From positions 30,709 to 94,708 of the forward strand of contig CADECY010000012.1 in NCBI GenBank assembly GCA_902825945.1: a stretch of 64,000 nt of DNA, read 5' to 3'. The stretch's first letter is position 1; the number at the start of each line of letters is the position of its first letter. The stretch comes from an uncultured Acidobacteriota bacterium (GTDB lineage Bacteria > Acidobacteriota > Terriglobia > Bryobacterales > Bryobacteraceae). The position numbers were made by a program, and so were the translations under genes. Shown piece after piece: positions 26,903 through 34,397 of the stretch. Below the pieces are notes generated by a model. That model was not told the DNA's origin. It searched no databases and worked only from the letters and a program-made list of their open reading frames with translations.

Positions 26903-28510
26903 TCATCGAGCGCCGGGCCTCACCTCATGAAGGTGTTCGCGCGCCTGGGTGAAGTCCGGCCGCAGTTGGAGCGCTCGCTGGAAGTCCCTTGCCGCGCCGT
27001 CGCGGTCGCCTTTGGCGAGTTTGGCCACGCCGAGGTTGTAGTGGGTGAGCGGATCCCAGGTGTCCGCAAGTACGGCCCGATTCAGAATCAGGACCGCTTC
27101 GTCCACTCGCCCCTCCGAAACGAGAGCGACCGCGTGCGCATTCATGAGCGCCACATCTTGCGCGGGTGCGGCCTCGATCAGTGCCGAGGCCTCCGTCGGC
27201 CGTTTGCGCGCGATCAGCCACTCGGCAAGCGCCAAGCGCGCGCCGCCGTGATGGGGATCAGCCGCCAGGGCCCGGCGGAAGCTGCGTTCCGCGCGCGACG
27301 ATTCGAGCCTTCCCAGTTCGAACAGAAAGGCGGCCGGCGGCTGCGGCATGGCAGCGAGCCCATTCGCGAGAAGTGGGGCGCTACCCGCCGCGATTCCGAG
27401 ATAGGCGCGGATCTCCGGAACGGGATCGAATACCGGCGGATATGACAGCAGCACGGGACCCGAGAAGACGCCATGCTTCTCGCGCGCGGGCGCCGTGGGA
27501 TCGCCTGAGGGCCGTTGACGGCGGATGCGATGGTCCGTCATCACAACGTGCACGGCATCGTGAGTTCGGCGTTTCGGCATGTGGCAAGTCACGCACGATC
27601 CGCGATTTTCCGGGTGCGGCCGCGCGTGACAATTGGCGCAGGCCGCATCCGGAGCGGCGATACGAACGCCGTGAGGATCATGGCAAGTGGTGCAGCCGAG
27701 CTTTCCCCCGCTCCGCTGGTAACAGACCGAGGCTAGGAGTCCCGATCCCGCTCCGTTCACCGGGATCCCGCCGGCGTCCATCGGATTCTCCGCCGCGAAG
27801 TAGAGCTGAAAATCGCCAAGAGGTTCGCCCGGCCGGTAGGAGAAGGGCTTGCGTCCAACGCGGCGAATCGCGGCGGGTGAGTCGCGCCCGCCGGTTTCGA
27901 GATGGCATTGCAGGCAGACTTCGAGCTTGCGTGCTGGCGCGAGTTTCGCCGGATTCACGATTGCGCCGCGCGATTGCGCGTGCTCCTCGCCAGGGCCGTG
28001 GCAGCGCTGGCAGTCGATCGCCGCCAGCGGCCGTTCGCTCGAAGGGTACGCGGCATGGCAGAAGATGCAGCCATCGCTCAACTCGCGCCGCATTCCCGAA
28101 TGATCAGCGCGATCGAAGCCCGGACTCATCGCCCAATATCCACCGCGCTCGGCATACTGGCTCAGCGGCAGCTCGGCGAACTTGCCATTTGGCTTTCGAT
28201 GCACGGGCGTGCGCGAGTGAAGGCCAGAGCCAACGAAAGCGGCGATGTTCGCCGAGAGTCCGGTTTCTTCGTGGCGGAATTCGATATTCGCGCCTTGGCG
28301 GCGGATCGTGAAGCGGCTAGACGAAGCAGCGTGGCGGAAACTGACAGGCCGCGGCACCACTTCGGGGCGTTCCGCGGGAGTCTCGATCGACCGGCCCATT
28401 CCAGTCCTTCGAAACGCGTCGAAGATGTCGCGATGGCACGTCCGGCAGGCAGCAGGATCGATATAGCCGGGCTGCGCGGCGGCGGCCCAGGCAACAGCCG
28501 CGAAAGCCAC
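26903..28510 (-). CDS. Seven-haem c-type cytochrome with C-terminal TPR repeats
   Basis: A 535-residue protein predicted to be exported and to carry seven haems. The CxxCH motifs in order are CRTCH, CIFCH, CQRCH, CLQCH, CTTCH, CANCH and CVTCH, all in the first ~330 residues, a cytochrome c554/NrfB-like arrangement. The C-terminal ~150 residues hold TPR repeats (SFRRALAADPHHGGARLALA, THYNLGVAKLAKGDRDGAARD) that could dock a partner. I chose the GTG at 28510: GGGAG lies just upstream, it follows the response-regulator stop by 11 nt, and it yields a short Ala-rich signal (MAFAAVAWAAAAQ). It is third in a sensor kinase/regulator/cytochrome string, so the two-component system may control it. Electron donor and acceptor unknown. 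Confidence 0.85.
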   Translation of the reverse strand: MAFAAVAWAAAAQPGYIDPAACRTCHRDIFDAFRRTGMGRSIETPAERPEVVPRPVSFRHAASSSRFTIRRQGANIEFRHEETGLSANIAAFVGSGLHSRTPVHRKPNGKFAELPLSQYAERGGYWAMSPGFDRADHSGMRRELSDGCIFCHAAYPSSERPLAAIDCQRCHGPGEEHAQSRGAIVNPAKLAPARKLEVCLQCHLETGGRDSPAAIRRVGRKPFSYRPGEPLGDFQLYFAAENPMDAGGIPVNGAGSGLLASVCYQRSGGKLGCTTCHDPHGVRIAAPDAACANCHARPHPENRGSCVTCHMPKRRTHDAVHVVMTDHRIRRQRPSGDPTAPAREKHGVFSGPVLLSYPPVFDPVPEIRAYLGIAAGSAPLLANGLAAMPQPPAAFLFELGRLESSRAERSFRRALAADPHHGGARLALAEWLIARKRPTEASALIEAAPAQDVALMNAHAVALVSEGRVDEAVLILNRAVLADTWDPLTHYNLGVAKLAKGDRDGAARDFQRALQLRPDFTQAREHLHEVRPGAR

Positions 28511-28521
28511 CCATCTCCCGT

Positions 28522-29166
28522 TCAACGAATCAATCCTTTGCGAACGGCGTAGAGCACGAGATCGGCCGCGCCGTGTAGCCCGAGCTTCTCGAGAATGTTC
28601 TTGCGATGCGTCTCGACCGTGAGGGGGCTCAGGTGCAGCGCGGCAGCGATCTCCTTGTTCGTGCGCCCCTCGGCCACCAGTTGCAGGATTTCGCGTTCCC
28701 GCGCGGTCAACAGATCGAACGTATCTTCGCCGCCGCGCAGCCGCAGTTCGCGCACATGATCTTCCTCGAGCAGCGAGGCGATGCGCGGACTGAAGAAATG
28801 GCGGCCAGCCGCCACAGCCCGCACGCACGTGATCAGGTCTTCCTCCGCGGCGTCCTTCAATACGTATCCGCGAGCACCGGAGCGCAGACTCCGTAACACG
28901 TACGACTCGTCGGAGTGCATGCTCAGAATCGCGATCGCCGTGCGCGGAGACTCGCGCGAGATCCGAGCCGCGGCGTCAATCCCGTTCAGTTGCGGCATTG
29001 CGATATCGAGCACCGCCACATCGGGCTTCGAGGCAGCCGCACGATCGGCGGCATCGCGCCCGTTGGCGGCTTCGTCCGTCACCTCGATTTCGCGGTCGCG
29101 TTCGAGCAGCAGGCGCAGGCCGCTCCGCACGATCGTGTGGTCGTCGGCGAGCAACAGCCGGATCAC
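28522..29166 (-). CDS. NarL/FixJ-type response regulator
   Basis: A 214-residue regulator. The receiver domain has the acidic pair ADD (7-9), the phosphorylation site D54 in VAVLDIAMPQ, and the conserved lysine in YVLKDAAEEDL. The C-terminal LuxR-type helix-turn-helix (about 148-208) reads LTAREREILQLVAEGRTNKEIAAALHLSPLTVETHRKNI. The gene starts within the stop of the sensor kinase (4-nt overlap) and is therefore its cognate partner. Likely target: the downstream cytochrome gene or loci elsewhere. Confidence 0.95.
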   Translation of the reverse strand: MIRLLLADDHTIVRSGLRLLLERDREIEVTDEAANGRDAADRAAASKPDVAVLDIAMPQLNGIDAAARISRESPRTAIAILSMHSDESYVLRSLRSGARGYVLKDAAEEDLITCVRAVAAGRHFFSPRIASLLEEDHVRELRLRGGEDTFDLLTAREREILQLVAEGRTNKEIAAALHLSPLTVETHRKNILEKLGLHGAADLVLYAVRKGLIR

Positions 29167-30302
29167 AGCGGCACCCTCGCCGACACGCGCGTGCCCTCGC
29201 CGGGCGCCGATTCGATCTCGAAGGTGCCGCCCAGCCGGTGCGCGCGTTCGCGCATGCCGAGCAATCCGAGGCCGCGCGCGGACGCCGCGTCGAAGCCTGC
29301 GCCATCGTCGGTCACCGCGACGCCGAGTTGGCCCGAACCATTGCGGATCGCGATTTCGACTCGGCGCGCGCCGGAGTGCCGCACGCAGTTGCCGAGAGCT
29401 TCGCGCGCGATCCGGTAGATCGCGGTCCGGCGCGGGTCATCGAGTTCGGGCATTTGCTCCGGCGCAGTGACACGCACGTCGATTCCTGTTTGCCGGGCCA
29501 CTTCTCGCGCGTGCCATTCGATCGCCGGAATCAGGCCGAAGTCGTCGAGCATCGACGGCCGCAATGTCAGCGCGAGCCTGCGCACATCGGCAAGCACTTG
29601 GCGCGCCCGGCATCGAACCGCGTTCGGTTCGTCCGCCTCAATCAGCAAAGCTGAGAGCGCCTGGCCCACCTGATCGTGGAGTTCGCGCGCCACGGCCTTT
29701 CGCTCCTCTTCTTGCGCCTGTTCGATTTGCGAGGCGAGTTCGGCGTCGCGGTGTTCGAGCGCGGAGATCCGGCGCACGGTGTACCAGGCGAGAATCGCAC
29801 CGAGAACGAGAGCGGCCGAAGCGGTGATGGTCATGCGGCTGCGGAATTGCGTGTTCGCGGCGGCAAGACGCGACTCGCCTTCCAGGAGGTCCGCCTTCGA
29901 GGCCTCTGTGAGATCGGCGGAGATGCGCACCATACGGTCGCGGCGTTGGCGGATCTGCGCGTCGAAGAAGGCGTCCACTCCAGCGTTGCGGCGGTTCGAC
30001 ATCTCCTCCATGAGGTCGAGCACTTGCCAGTAAGCTTGGATCTCGCCGCGCAGGTTCGGCAGCGGGCGCGACTTCTCGTACTCGGCGAGCGCGTTGCGCG
30101 CCAGTTCGCGATCGGGGAGCAGTGTGCCGGTGCGAATGCGGTCGATCAGTTCGCCGCGCCGCATGAATTCGGCCCGAAGGGAGGCCTCGGTCGAGCGAGT
30201 GTGGGAGAGCGTGCGGATCGCATCGAAACCGGCGAGGAGCCCCAGACCCGCGAGTCCGCTGAAAGCCGCGAGCAGGAGGGGCCGTGTGCGCGATGCCGCC
30301 AT
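29163..30302 (-). CDS. NarX-type sensor histidine kinase (HisKA_3/HATPase_c)
   Basis: A 379-residue membrane sensor. Membrane segments at about 9-27 and 157-176 enclose a ~125-residue periplasmic helical sensor domain of the four-helix/CHASE3-like sort. A linker leads to the HisKA_3 phosphoacceptor box EERKAVARELHDQVGQAL (His 209 counting from the ATG), then the ATPase domain with REALGNCVRHSGA, DDGAGFD and GLGLLGMRERAHRLGG. A GTG at 30308 is an alternative start; neither has a Shine-Dalgarno. It overlaps the response regulator by 4 nt. Signal unknown. Confidence 0.92.
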   Translation of the reverse strand: MAASRTRPLLLAAFSGLAGLGLLAGFDAIRTLSHTRSTEASLRAEFMRRGELIDRIRTGTLLPDRELARNALAEYEKSRPLPNLRGEIQAYWQVLDLMEEMSNRRNAGVDAFFDAQIRQRRDRMVRISADLTEASKADLLEGESRLAAANTQFRSRMTITASAALVLGAILAWYTVRRISALEHRDAELASQIEQAQEEERKAVARELHDQVGQALSALLIEADEPNAVRCRARQVLADVRRLALTLRPSMLDDFGLIPAIEWHAREVARQTGIDVRVTAPEQMPELDDPRRTAIYRIAREALGNCVRHSGARRVEIAIRNGSGQLGVAVTDDGAGFDAASARGLGLLGMRERAHRLGGTFEIESAPGEGTRVSARVPL

Positions 30303-30390
30303 GAACACAGCATAGCGGCGTGCGGCGCCTTGTGAAATACCGGCCGCAGGGTATGGGAGAGCGGCCCGGTTTCTGGCTCAATCGAGAATC

Positions 30391-30987
30391 ATGAGACTGC
30401 TTCTCGTCATTTCGATCGTGGCACTCGCCGGTTGTGTCCGCGACAAGCCCCGGTACGCCCTCCCGGTGCCACCTACGGTCGGCACGCGTCAGCCGGATCG
30501 CGCTGCGCTCGTCCCCGTCTCCATCGCGCAACAGCCGCCTGTCATCCAAGCCGAACCCGCACCCGTACCTGCCGTGGACCCCTCTCCACCTCCACCCAGG
30601 ATCTCGCTCTCCGAACTCGTGACCGAAGCCAATGCCAAGCTTCGCGACGTGCTCTTCGCCTACGATTCCTTCACGCTCGATACCAAGGCCACGCGCGATC
30701 TCGAGTTCAATCACTCGGTGCTGCGGCCGCTGCTCTCCGATTTCCCCAAGCTCGAAGTGGTGATCGAAGGACACTGCGACGAGCGCGGATCGGCCGAATA
30801 CAACCTTGGGCTCGGCGACTTCCGAGCCCAACGCGCACTCGGCTTCCTGCATCAGCTCGGACTCGCCAACGCGAATCTGCGCGCCGTCAGCTACGGCCGG
30901 GAGAAGCCACAGGGCTCCGACCCATCGGAGGCGTGCTGGAGCCGGAACCGGAGGGCTCACCTGTTTGTGGAAGCGCCGCGTCAGTAG
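30391..30987 (+). CDS. Pal/OmpA-like peptidoglycan-associated lipoprotein
   Basis: A 198-residue outer-membrane lipoprotein that would bind peptidoglycan through its C-terminal OmpA domain. The signal has a lipobox LAGC with Cys15 as the lipidated residue. A Pro-rich spacer (about 40-72) leads to the OmpA-like domain, with the hallmark EGHCDERGSAEYNLGLGDFRAQRA and a closing NRRAHLFVE. Typical Tol-Pal neighbours (tolB, ybgF) are not adjacent. Its last 101 nt overlap the phosphoribosyltransferase gene on the other strand. Confidence 0.9.
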   Translation: MRLLLVISIVALAGCVRDKPRYALPVPPTVGTRQPDRAALVPVSIAQQPPVIQAEPAPVPAVDPSPPPPRISLSELVTEANAKLRDVLFAYDSFTLDTKATRDLEFNHSVLRPLLSDFPKLEVVIEGHCDERGSAEYNLGLGDFRAQRALGFLHQLGLANANLRAVSYGREKPQGSDPSEACWSRNRRAHLFVEAPRQ

Positions 30988-31615
30988 CCCGCTCGAGCAA
31001 CTCCCGGACCTCGGCGCCCGGCACCTGCCGGAAGTCCTCGTACCATTCGCCCACCGAAGAAAGCACACGTGGGCTGATCGCGGTGACGGTCTCCACCCTC
31101 CTCGAAAGCATCGCGGCCGTGGTCTGCGGGATCACGCCGGCGGCTACGATGATGCGCCGCGCGTTACGGAGCCGCAGCGCGCGGATCGCGGCGTCCATCG
31201 TCGATCCTGTGGCGATTCCATCGTCCACCACGATCACCGTCTTGCCCGTCAGATCGAGTTGGGGCCGATCGCCCCGGTAGTCCCGTTCCCGAATCTCGAC
31301 TTCCTCGCGTTCGAGCGCGATCTCGCGATCGATGGCGCTTTGCGGGATGCCGTAGTCATCGGTGATGTCGCGGTTGACGGCAAGAACTCCGCCCGAAGCT
31401 ACAGCGCCCATCGCCAGTTCTGGGTTCGAAGGCACCCCCAGCTTGCGGACCACGCAGACATCCAGCGGCAGGCGCAAGACATGGGCGATCTCGAACGCCA
31501 CCGGTACTCCCCCTCGGGGCAGTGCCATGACGATCGTATCCCGGTCGCGATCGAATTCCCTGAGCCTTGCGGCCAAGATTTGGCCGGCGTGACGGCGGTC
31601 CCGGAGCGGTTTCAT
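30887..31615 (-). CDS. Phosphoribosyltransferase-domain protein
   Basis: A 242-residue type I phosphoribosyltransferase-fold protein. It has the PRPP loop VIVVDDGIATGST at about 112-124, the early ALPRGGVPVAFEIA motif, and the flexible-loop region in between with EIALEREEVEIRERDYRG. Members of this subgroup are often annotated as putative phosphoribosyltransferases of unknown substrate. GGAGG seven bases before the ATG at 31615 fixes the start over an upstream ATG at 31633. The C-terminal ~30 residues (Ser/Pro/Gly-rich) are read antisense to the end of the Pal gene, so they may be a recent run-on after loss of an earlier stop. Confidence 0.87.
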   Translation of the reverse strand: MKPLRDRRHAGQILAARLREFDRDRDTIVMALPRGGVPVAFEIAHVLRLPLDVCVVRKLGVPSNPELAMGAVASGGVLAVNRDITDDYGIPQSAIDREIALEREEVEIRERDYRGDRPQLDLTGKTVIVVDDGIATGSTMDAAIRALRLRNARRIIVAAGVIPQTTAAMLSRRVETVTAISPRVLSSVGEWYEDFRQVPGAEVRELLERATDAALPQTGEPSGSGSSTPPMGRSPVASPGRS

Positions 31616-31692
31616 GCGAAAGCCTCCGGCCATTCAGGAGCAATCCGGCTGCCGAAGCGTTGGAAGCGGACGTGCACTCTAATAGCCCGGGA

Positions 31693-31708
31693 CTCGGATT
31701 CCGCCGAG
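31693..31708 (+). other. Small leader hairpin before the formate dehydrogenase gene
   Basis: CTCGG and CCGAG flank the loop ATTCCG about 15 bp before the ATG at 31722. A hexamer TCTAAT (5 of 6 to the -10 consensus) lies just upstream, near 31678, so the hairpin would be in the 5' leader. GGGG serves as a weak ribosome-binding site. No regulatory role is known. Confidence 0.35.
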
Positions 31709-31721
31709 AACTCTGGGGCAT

Positions 31722-34397
31722 ATGACACACCAACTGGGTGACTTGATCCGCGTTTCGTTCAACGGCCAGACCGTGGACGCCCGGGCCGGCGATTCGCTGC
31801 TCGAAGCCGCGCGAGCCAATGGCGTGGCGATTCCGTCGCTTTGTTGGGATCCGCGGCTGGCCCCATGTGGTGCCTGCAGGCTTTGCATGGTGGAGATTAA
31901 CGGAAACCCGCGCGCGGTGGCGGCTTGCACGACCCCCGCAAGAGATGGCCTGCGAGTGGAGACGCACACGCCCGCGCTCGAGAGCTACCGCCGCGGCATC
32001 CTCGAACTGTTGGCACGGACGTACCCGGCGGCCGGCTCCGATCGTTTGGAGTCCACTCCGTTTCTGAAGCTGCTTCGCGCCTACGGGCTCAAACCCGCCG
32101 GGTTCGAGACGCCTGAGCCCGACCTCCGGCATCCGTACATCGCCGTGGACCTGTCGCGGTGCGTCCTCTGTTTCCGCTGCGTTCGGATCTGCGATGAGTT
32201 GCAGGGCCAGCGCGTGTGGCATGTTCACAATCGAGCCGACCAGACGAGCGTGTGTGTCGATGGTCCCTCGATTTCCGAGAGTACTTGTGTCTCTTGCGGC
32301 GCCTGTGTCGATACGTGTCCGTCGGGCGCGCTCCTGGACCGATCGCGATTCGAACAGCCGGAACCCGAACGTTGGACTCGCACCACGTGTCCCTACTGCG
32401 GCACCGGTTGCGAACTCGAAGCGGGCACGGCGGGCGGACGCATGGTCGCGTCACGACCGGTGCTCGACGCGCCGGTGAGCAAGGGCCACCTCTGCGTCAA
32501 GGGGCGCTTCGCGTTCGGCTTCGTTCACTCCGCCGATCGCGTCACCGAACCGATGATCCGCGAAGGGGAGACCTGGCGCGAGATCTCGTGGAACGAGGCG
32601 ATCGAAACCACCGCGCGGGAGCTGTTGCGTGCGCGCGATCGATACGGCCCGAAGTCAGTGGCGGTGATCGGATCGGCGCGGGCCACGAACGAAGACAACT
32701 ACCTCGCGCAAAAGTTCGCGCGCGTGGTGCTCGGCACCAACAACGTGGATTGCTGCGCGCGGGTATGTCATGCGCCAAGCGCGGTGGCGATGAAGTCGAT
32801 TCTCGGAACTGGCGCGGCCACCAATTCGTTCGACGACATCGAAGGCGCCGCGTTGATTCTGATCTCGGGCTGCAACCCCACCGAGAATCATCCGATCGTG
32901 GGTAATCGCATTCGCCAGGCCGCGAGACGTGGCACCAAGCTGATCGTGATCGATCCGCGCGAGATCGAACTGGCGCGCGAAGCCACGATCCACCTCCGTC
33001 CGCGGCCGGGAACCAATGTCGCGCTATTGAACGCGATGGCAGCGGTGATCGTCGGCGAGAATCTGCACCACCCGGATCGCGCATCGAATCTCGAGGAGTA
33101 CATGGAGTTCCTGGGAGACTGGTCCGCCGGCCGCGGCGCCCGGATCACCGGAGTTCCGGAGGAGGCGATCCGCGCCGCCGCGCGCCTGTACGCAACCACG
33201 GTGCCCGCGATGATGTTCCACGGGCTTGGCATGACTGAGCATTCGCACGGAACCGAAGGCGTGATGTGCTTGGTGAATCTCGCCGTCCTGACCGGCAACT
33301 TCGGTGGACCGGGTACCGGCGTCAATCCGCTACGCGGGCAGAACAACGTCCAGGGCTCGGCCCACATGGGTTGCGAGCCGGCGTCGCTCACGGGTGGTGT
33401 CGCGATCGATACCGCGCGGGACGCGTTCGCGCGGGAGTGGCAGACGCCCCTTCCCGTCGAGCGCGGTCTGAACCTGATGGATCAACTCGACGCCGCCGAA
33501 GCCGGATCGCTGAAGGCGATGTGGGTCACGGGCTACGACATCCTGATGACGAATCCGAACGTCGCAGCCACGCGTCGCGCACTCGGCAAGCTCGAGTTTC
33601 TCGTGGTGCAGGATCTCTTCCTCAACGAGACCGCCCGCGAGTTCGGGCATCTGTTTCTGCCCGCCTGTTCGCCGTTTGAAAAGGACGGCACGTTCATGAA
33701 TTCCGAACGGCGGATTCAGCGTGTGCGCAAGGTGATCGAACCGATTGGCCACTCGCGAGCCGATTGGGAGATCGTGCGGGATGTAGCCCGGGCGGCGGGC
33801 CACGCGCCGCAATTCGACTACGCTTCGCCCGAAGAGATCTGGAACGAGACCCGGCGCGTGTGGCCCGCTGGCGCGGGCATCAGCTATGCGAGACTCGAGT
33901 CCGGTGGCTTGCAGTGGCCTTGCCTGGACGAAAACGATGCGGGTCAACCGATTCTGCATCGCCAACTGAAACAAGCCGCGTTGCGGCCGATTCCTTATGT
34001 CCCCACGCTCGAAGAGCCGGACTCGCGCTATCCGTTCACGCTAATTACCGGGCGCACTCTCTACGCCTTCAACGCGGGTACGATGACCATGCGAACGGGC
34101 AATCTCGAACTGCACCCGGAAGACCGGCTGGACGTCTCGGCTCATGACGCGGCCTCGTTGGGAATCGCTGAGGGTTCTCCGGTGAGAATGCGGAGCCGGT
34201 CGGGTGAGGTGACCCTCTCGGCCCACATCTCGGACTCGGTGGATCACGGATACGTGTTCACGACGTTTCACGACACCCGGCGGCTCGTGAATCATGTGAC
34301 GGCCGATCATCGGGACACGATCACCTCGACACCCGAGTACAAGGTGACGGCGGTCGCGCTCGAAGCTATTGCCCCCCGACCTGCACCGTCCGGCTGA
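31722..34397 (+). CDS. Formate dehydrogenase alpha subunit (molybdopterin, Cys-type) with NuoG-like N-terminus
   Basis: An 891-residue cytoplasmic molybdo/tungsto-enzyme that would oxidise formate to CO2 (or the reverse). The N-terminus holds a [2Fe-2S] domain with C41-X10-C52-X2-C55-X13-C69. Two ferredoxin-like clusters follow (CVLCFRCVRIC and CVSCGACVDTC), then the CPYCGTGC...HLC cluster of the catalytic domain. The metal ligand is cysteine in NNVDCCARVCHAPS (codon TGT), where E. coli FdhH has selenocysteine. The C-terminal molybdopterin dinucleotide domain has TLITGRTLYAFNAGTMTMRT and SPVRMRSRSGEV. This is the layout of NAD-linked FdsA/FdhA enzymes, yet no beta or gamma subunit or fdhD is adjacent. 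Its 3' end overlaps the next gene (opposite strand) by 32 nt. Confidence 0.9.
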   Translation: MTHQLGDLIRVSFNGQTVDARAGDSLLEAARANGVAIPSLCWDPRLAPCGACRLCMVEINGNPRAVAACTTPARDGLRVETHTPALESYRRGILELLARTYPAAGSDRLESTPFLKLLRAYGLKPAGFETPEPDLRHPYIAVDLSRCVLCFRCVRICDELQGQRVWHVHNRADQTSVCVDGPSISESTCVSCGACVDTCPSGALLDRSRFEQPEPERWTRTTCPYCGTGCELEAGTAGGRMVASRPVLDAPVSKGHLCVKGRFAFGFVHSADRVTEPMIREGETWREISWNEAIETTARELLRARDRYGPKSVAVIGSARATNEDNYLAQKFARVVLGTNNVDCCARVCHAPSAVAMKSILGTGAATNSFDDIEGAALILISGCNPTENHPIVGNRIRQAARRGTKLIVIDPREIELAREATIHLRPRPGTNVALLNAMAAVIVGENLHHPDRASNLEEYMEFLGDWSAGRGARITGVPEEAIRAAARLYATTVPAMMFHGLGMTEHSHGTEGVMCLVNLAVLTGNFGGPGTGVNPLRGQNNVQGSAHMGCEPASLTGGVAIDTARDAFAREWQTPLPVERGLNLMDQLDAAEAGSLKAMWVTGYDILMTNPNVAATRRALGKLEFLVVQDLFLNETAREFGHLFLPACSPFEKDGTFMNSERRIQRVRKVIEPIGHSRADWEIVRDVARAAGHAPQFDYASPEEIWNETRRVWPAGAGISYARLESGGLQWPCLDENDAGQPILHRQLKQAALRPIPYVPTLEEPDSRYPFTLITGRTLYAFNAGTMTMRTGNLELHPEDRLDVSAHDAASLGIAEGSPVRMRSRSGEVTLSAHISDSVDHGYVFTTFHDTRRLVNHVTADHRDTITSTPEYKVTAVALEAIAPRPAPSG

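Noticed and set aside
32740-32790. Selenocysteine in the formate dehydrogenase active site
   Set aside because: The metal-ligand codon is TGT (cysteine), not TGA, and there is no SECIS-like need.
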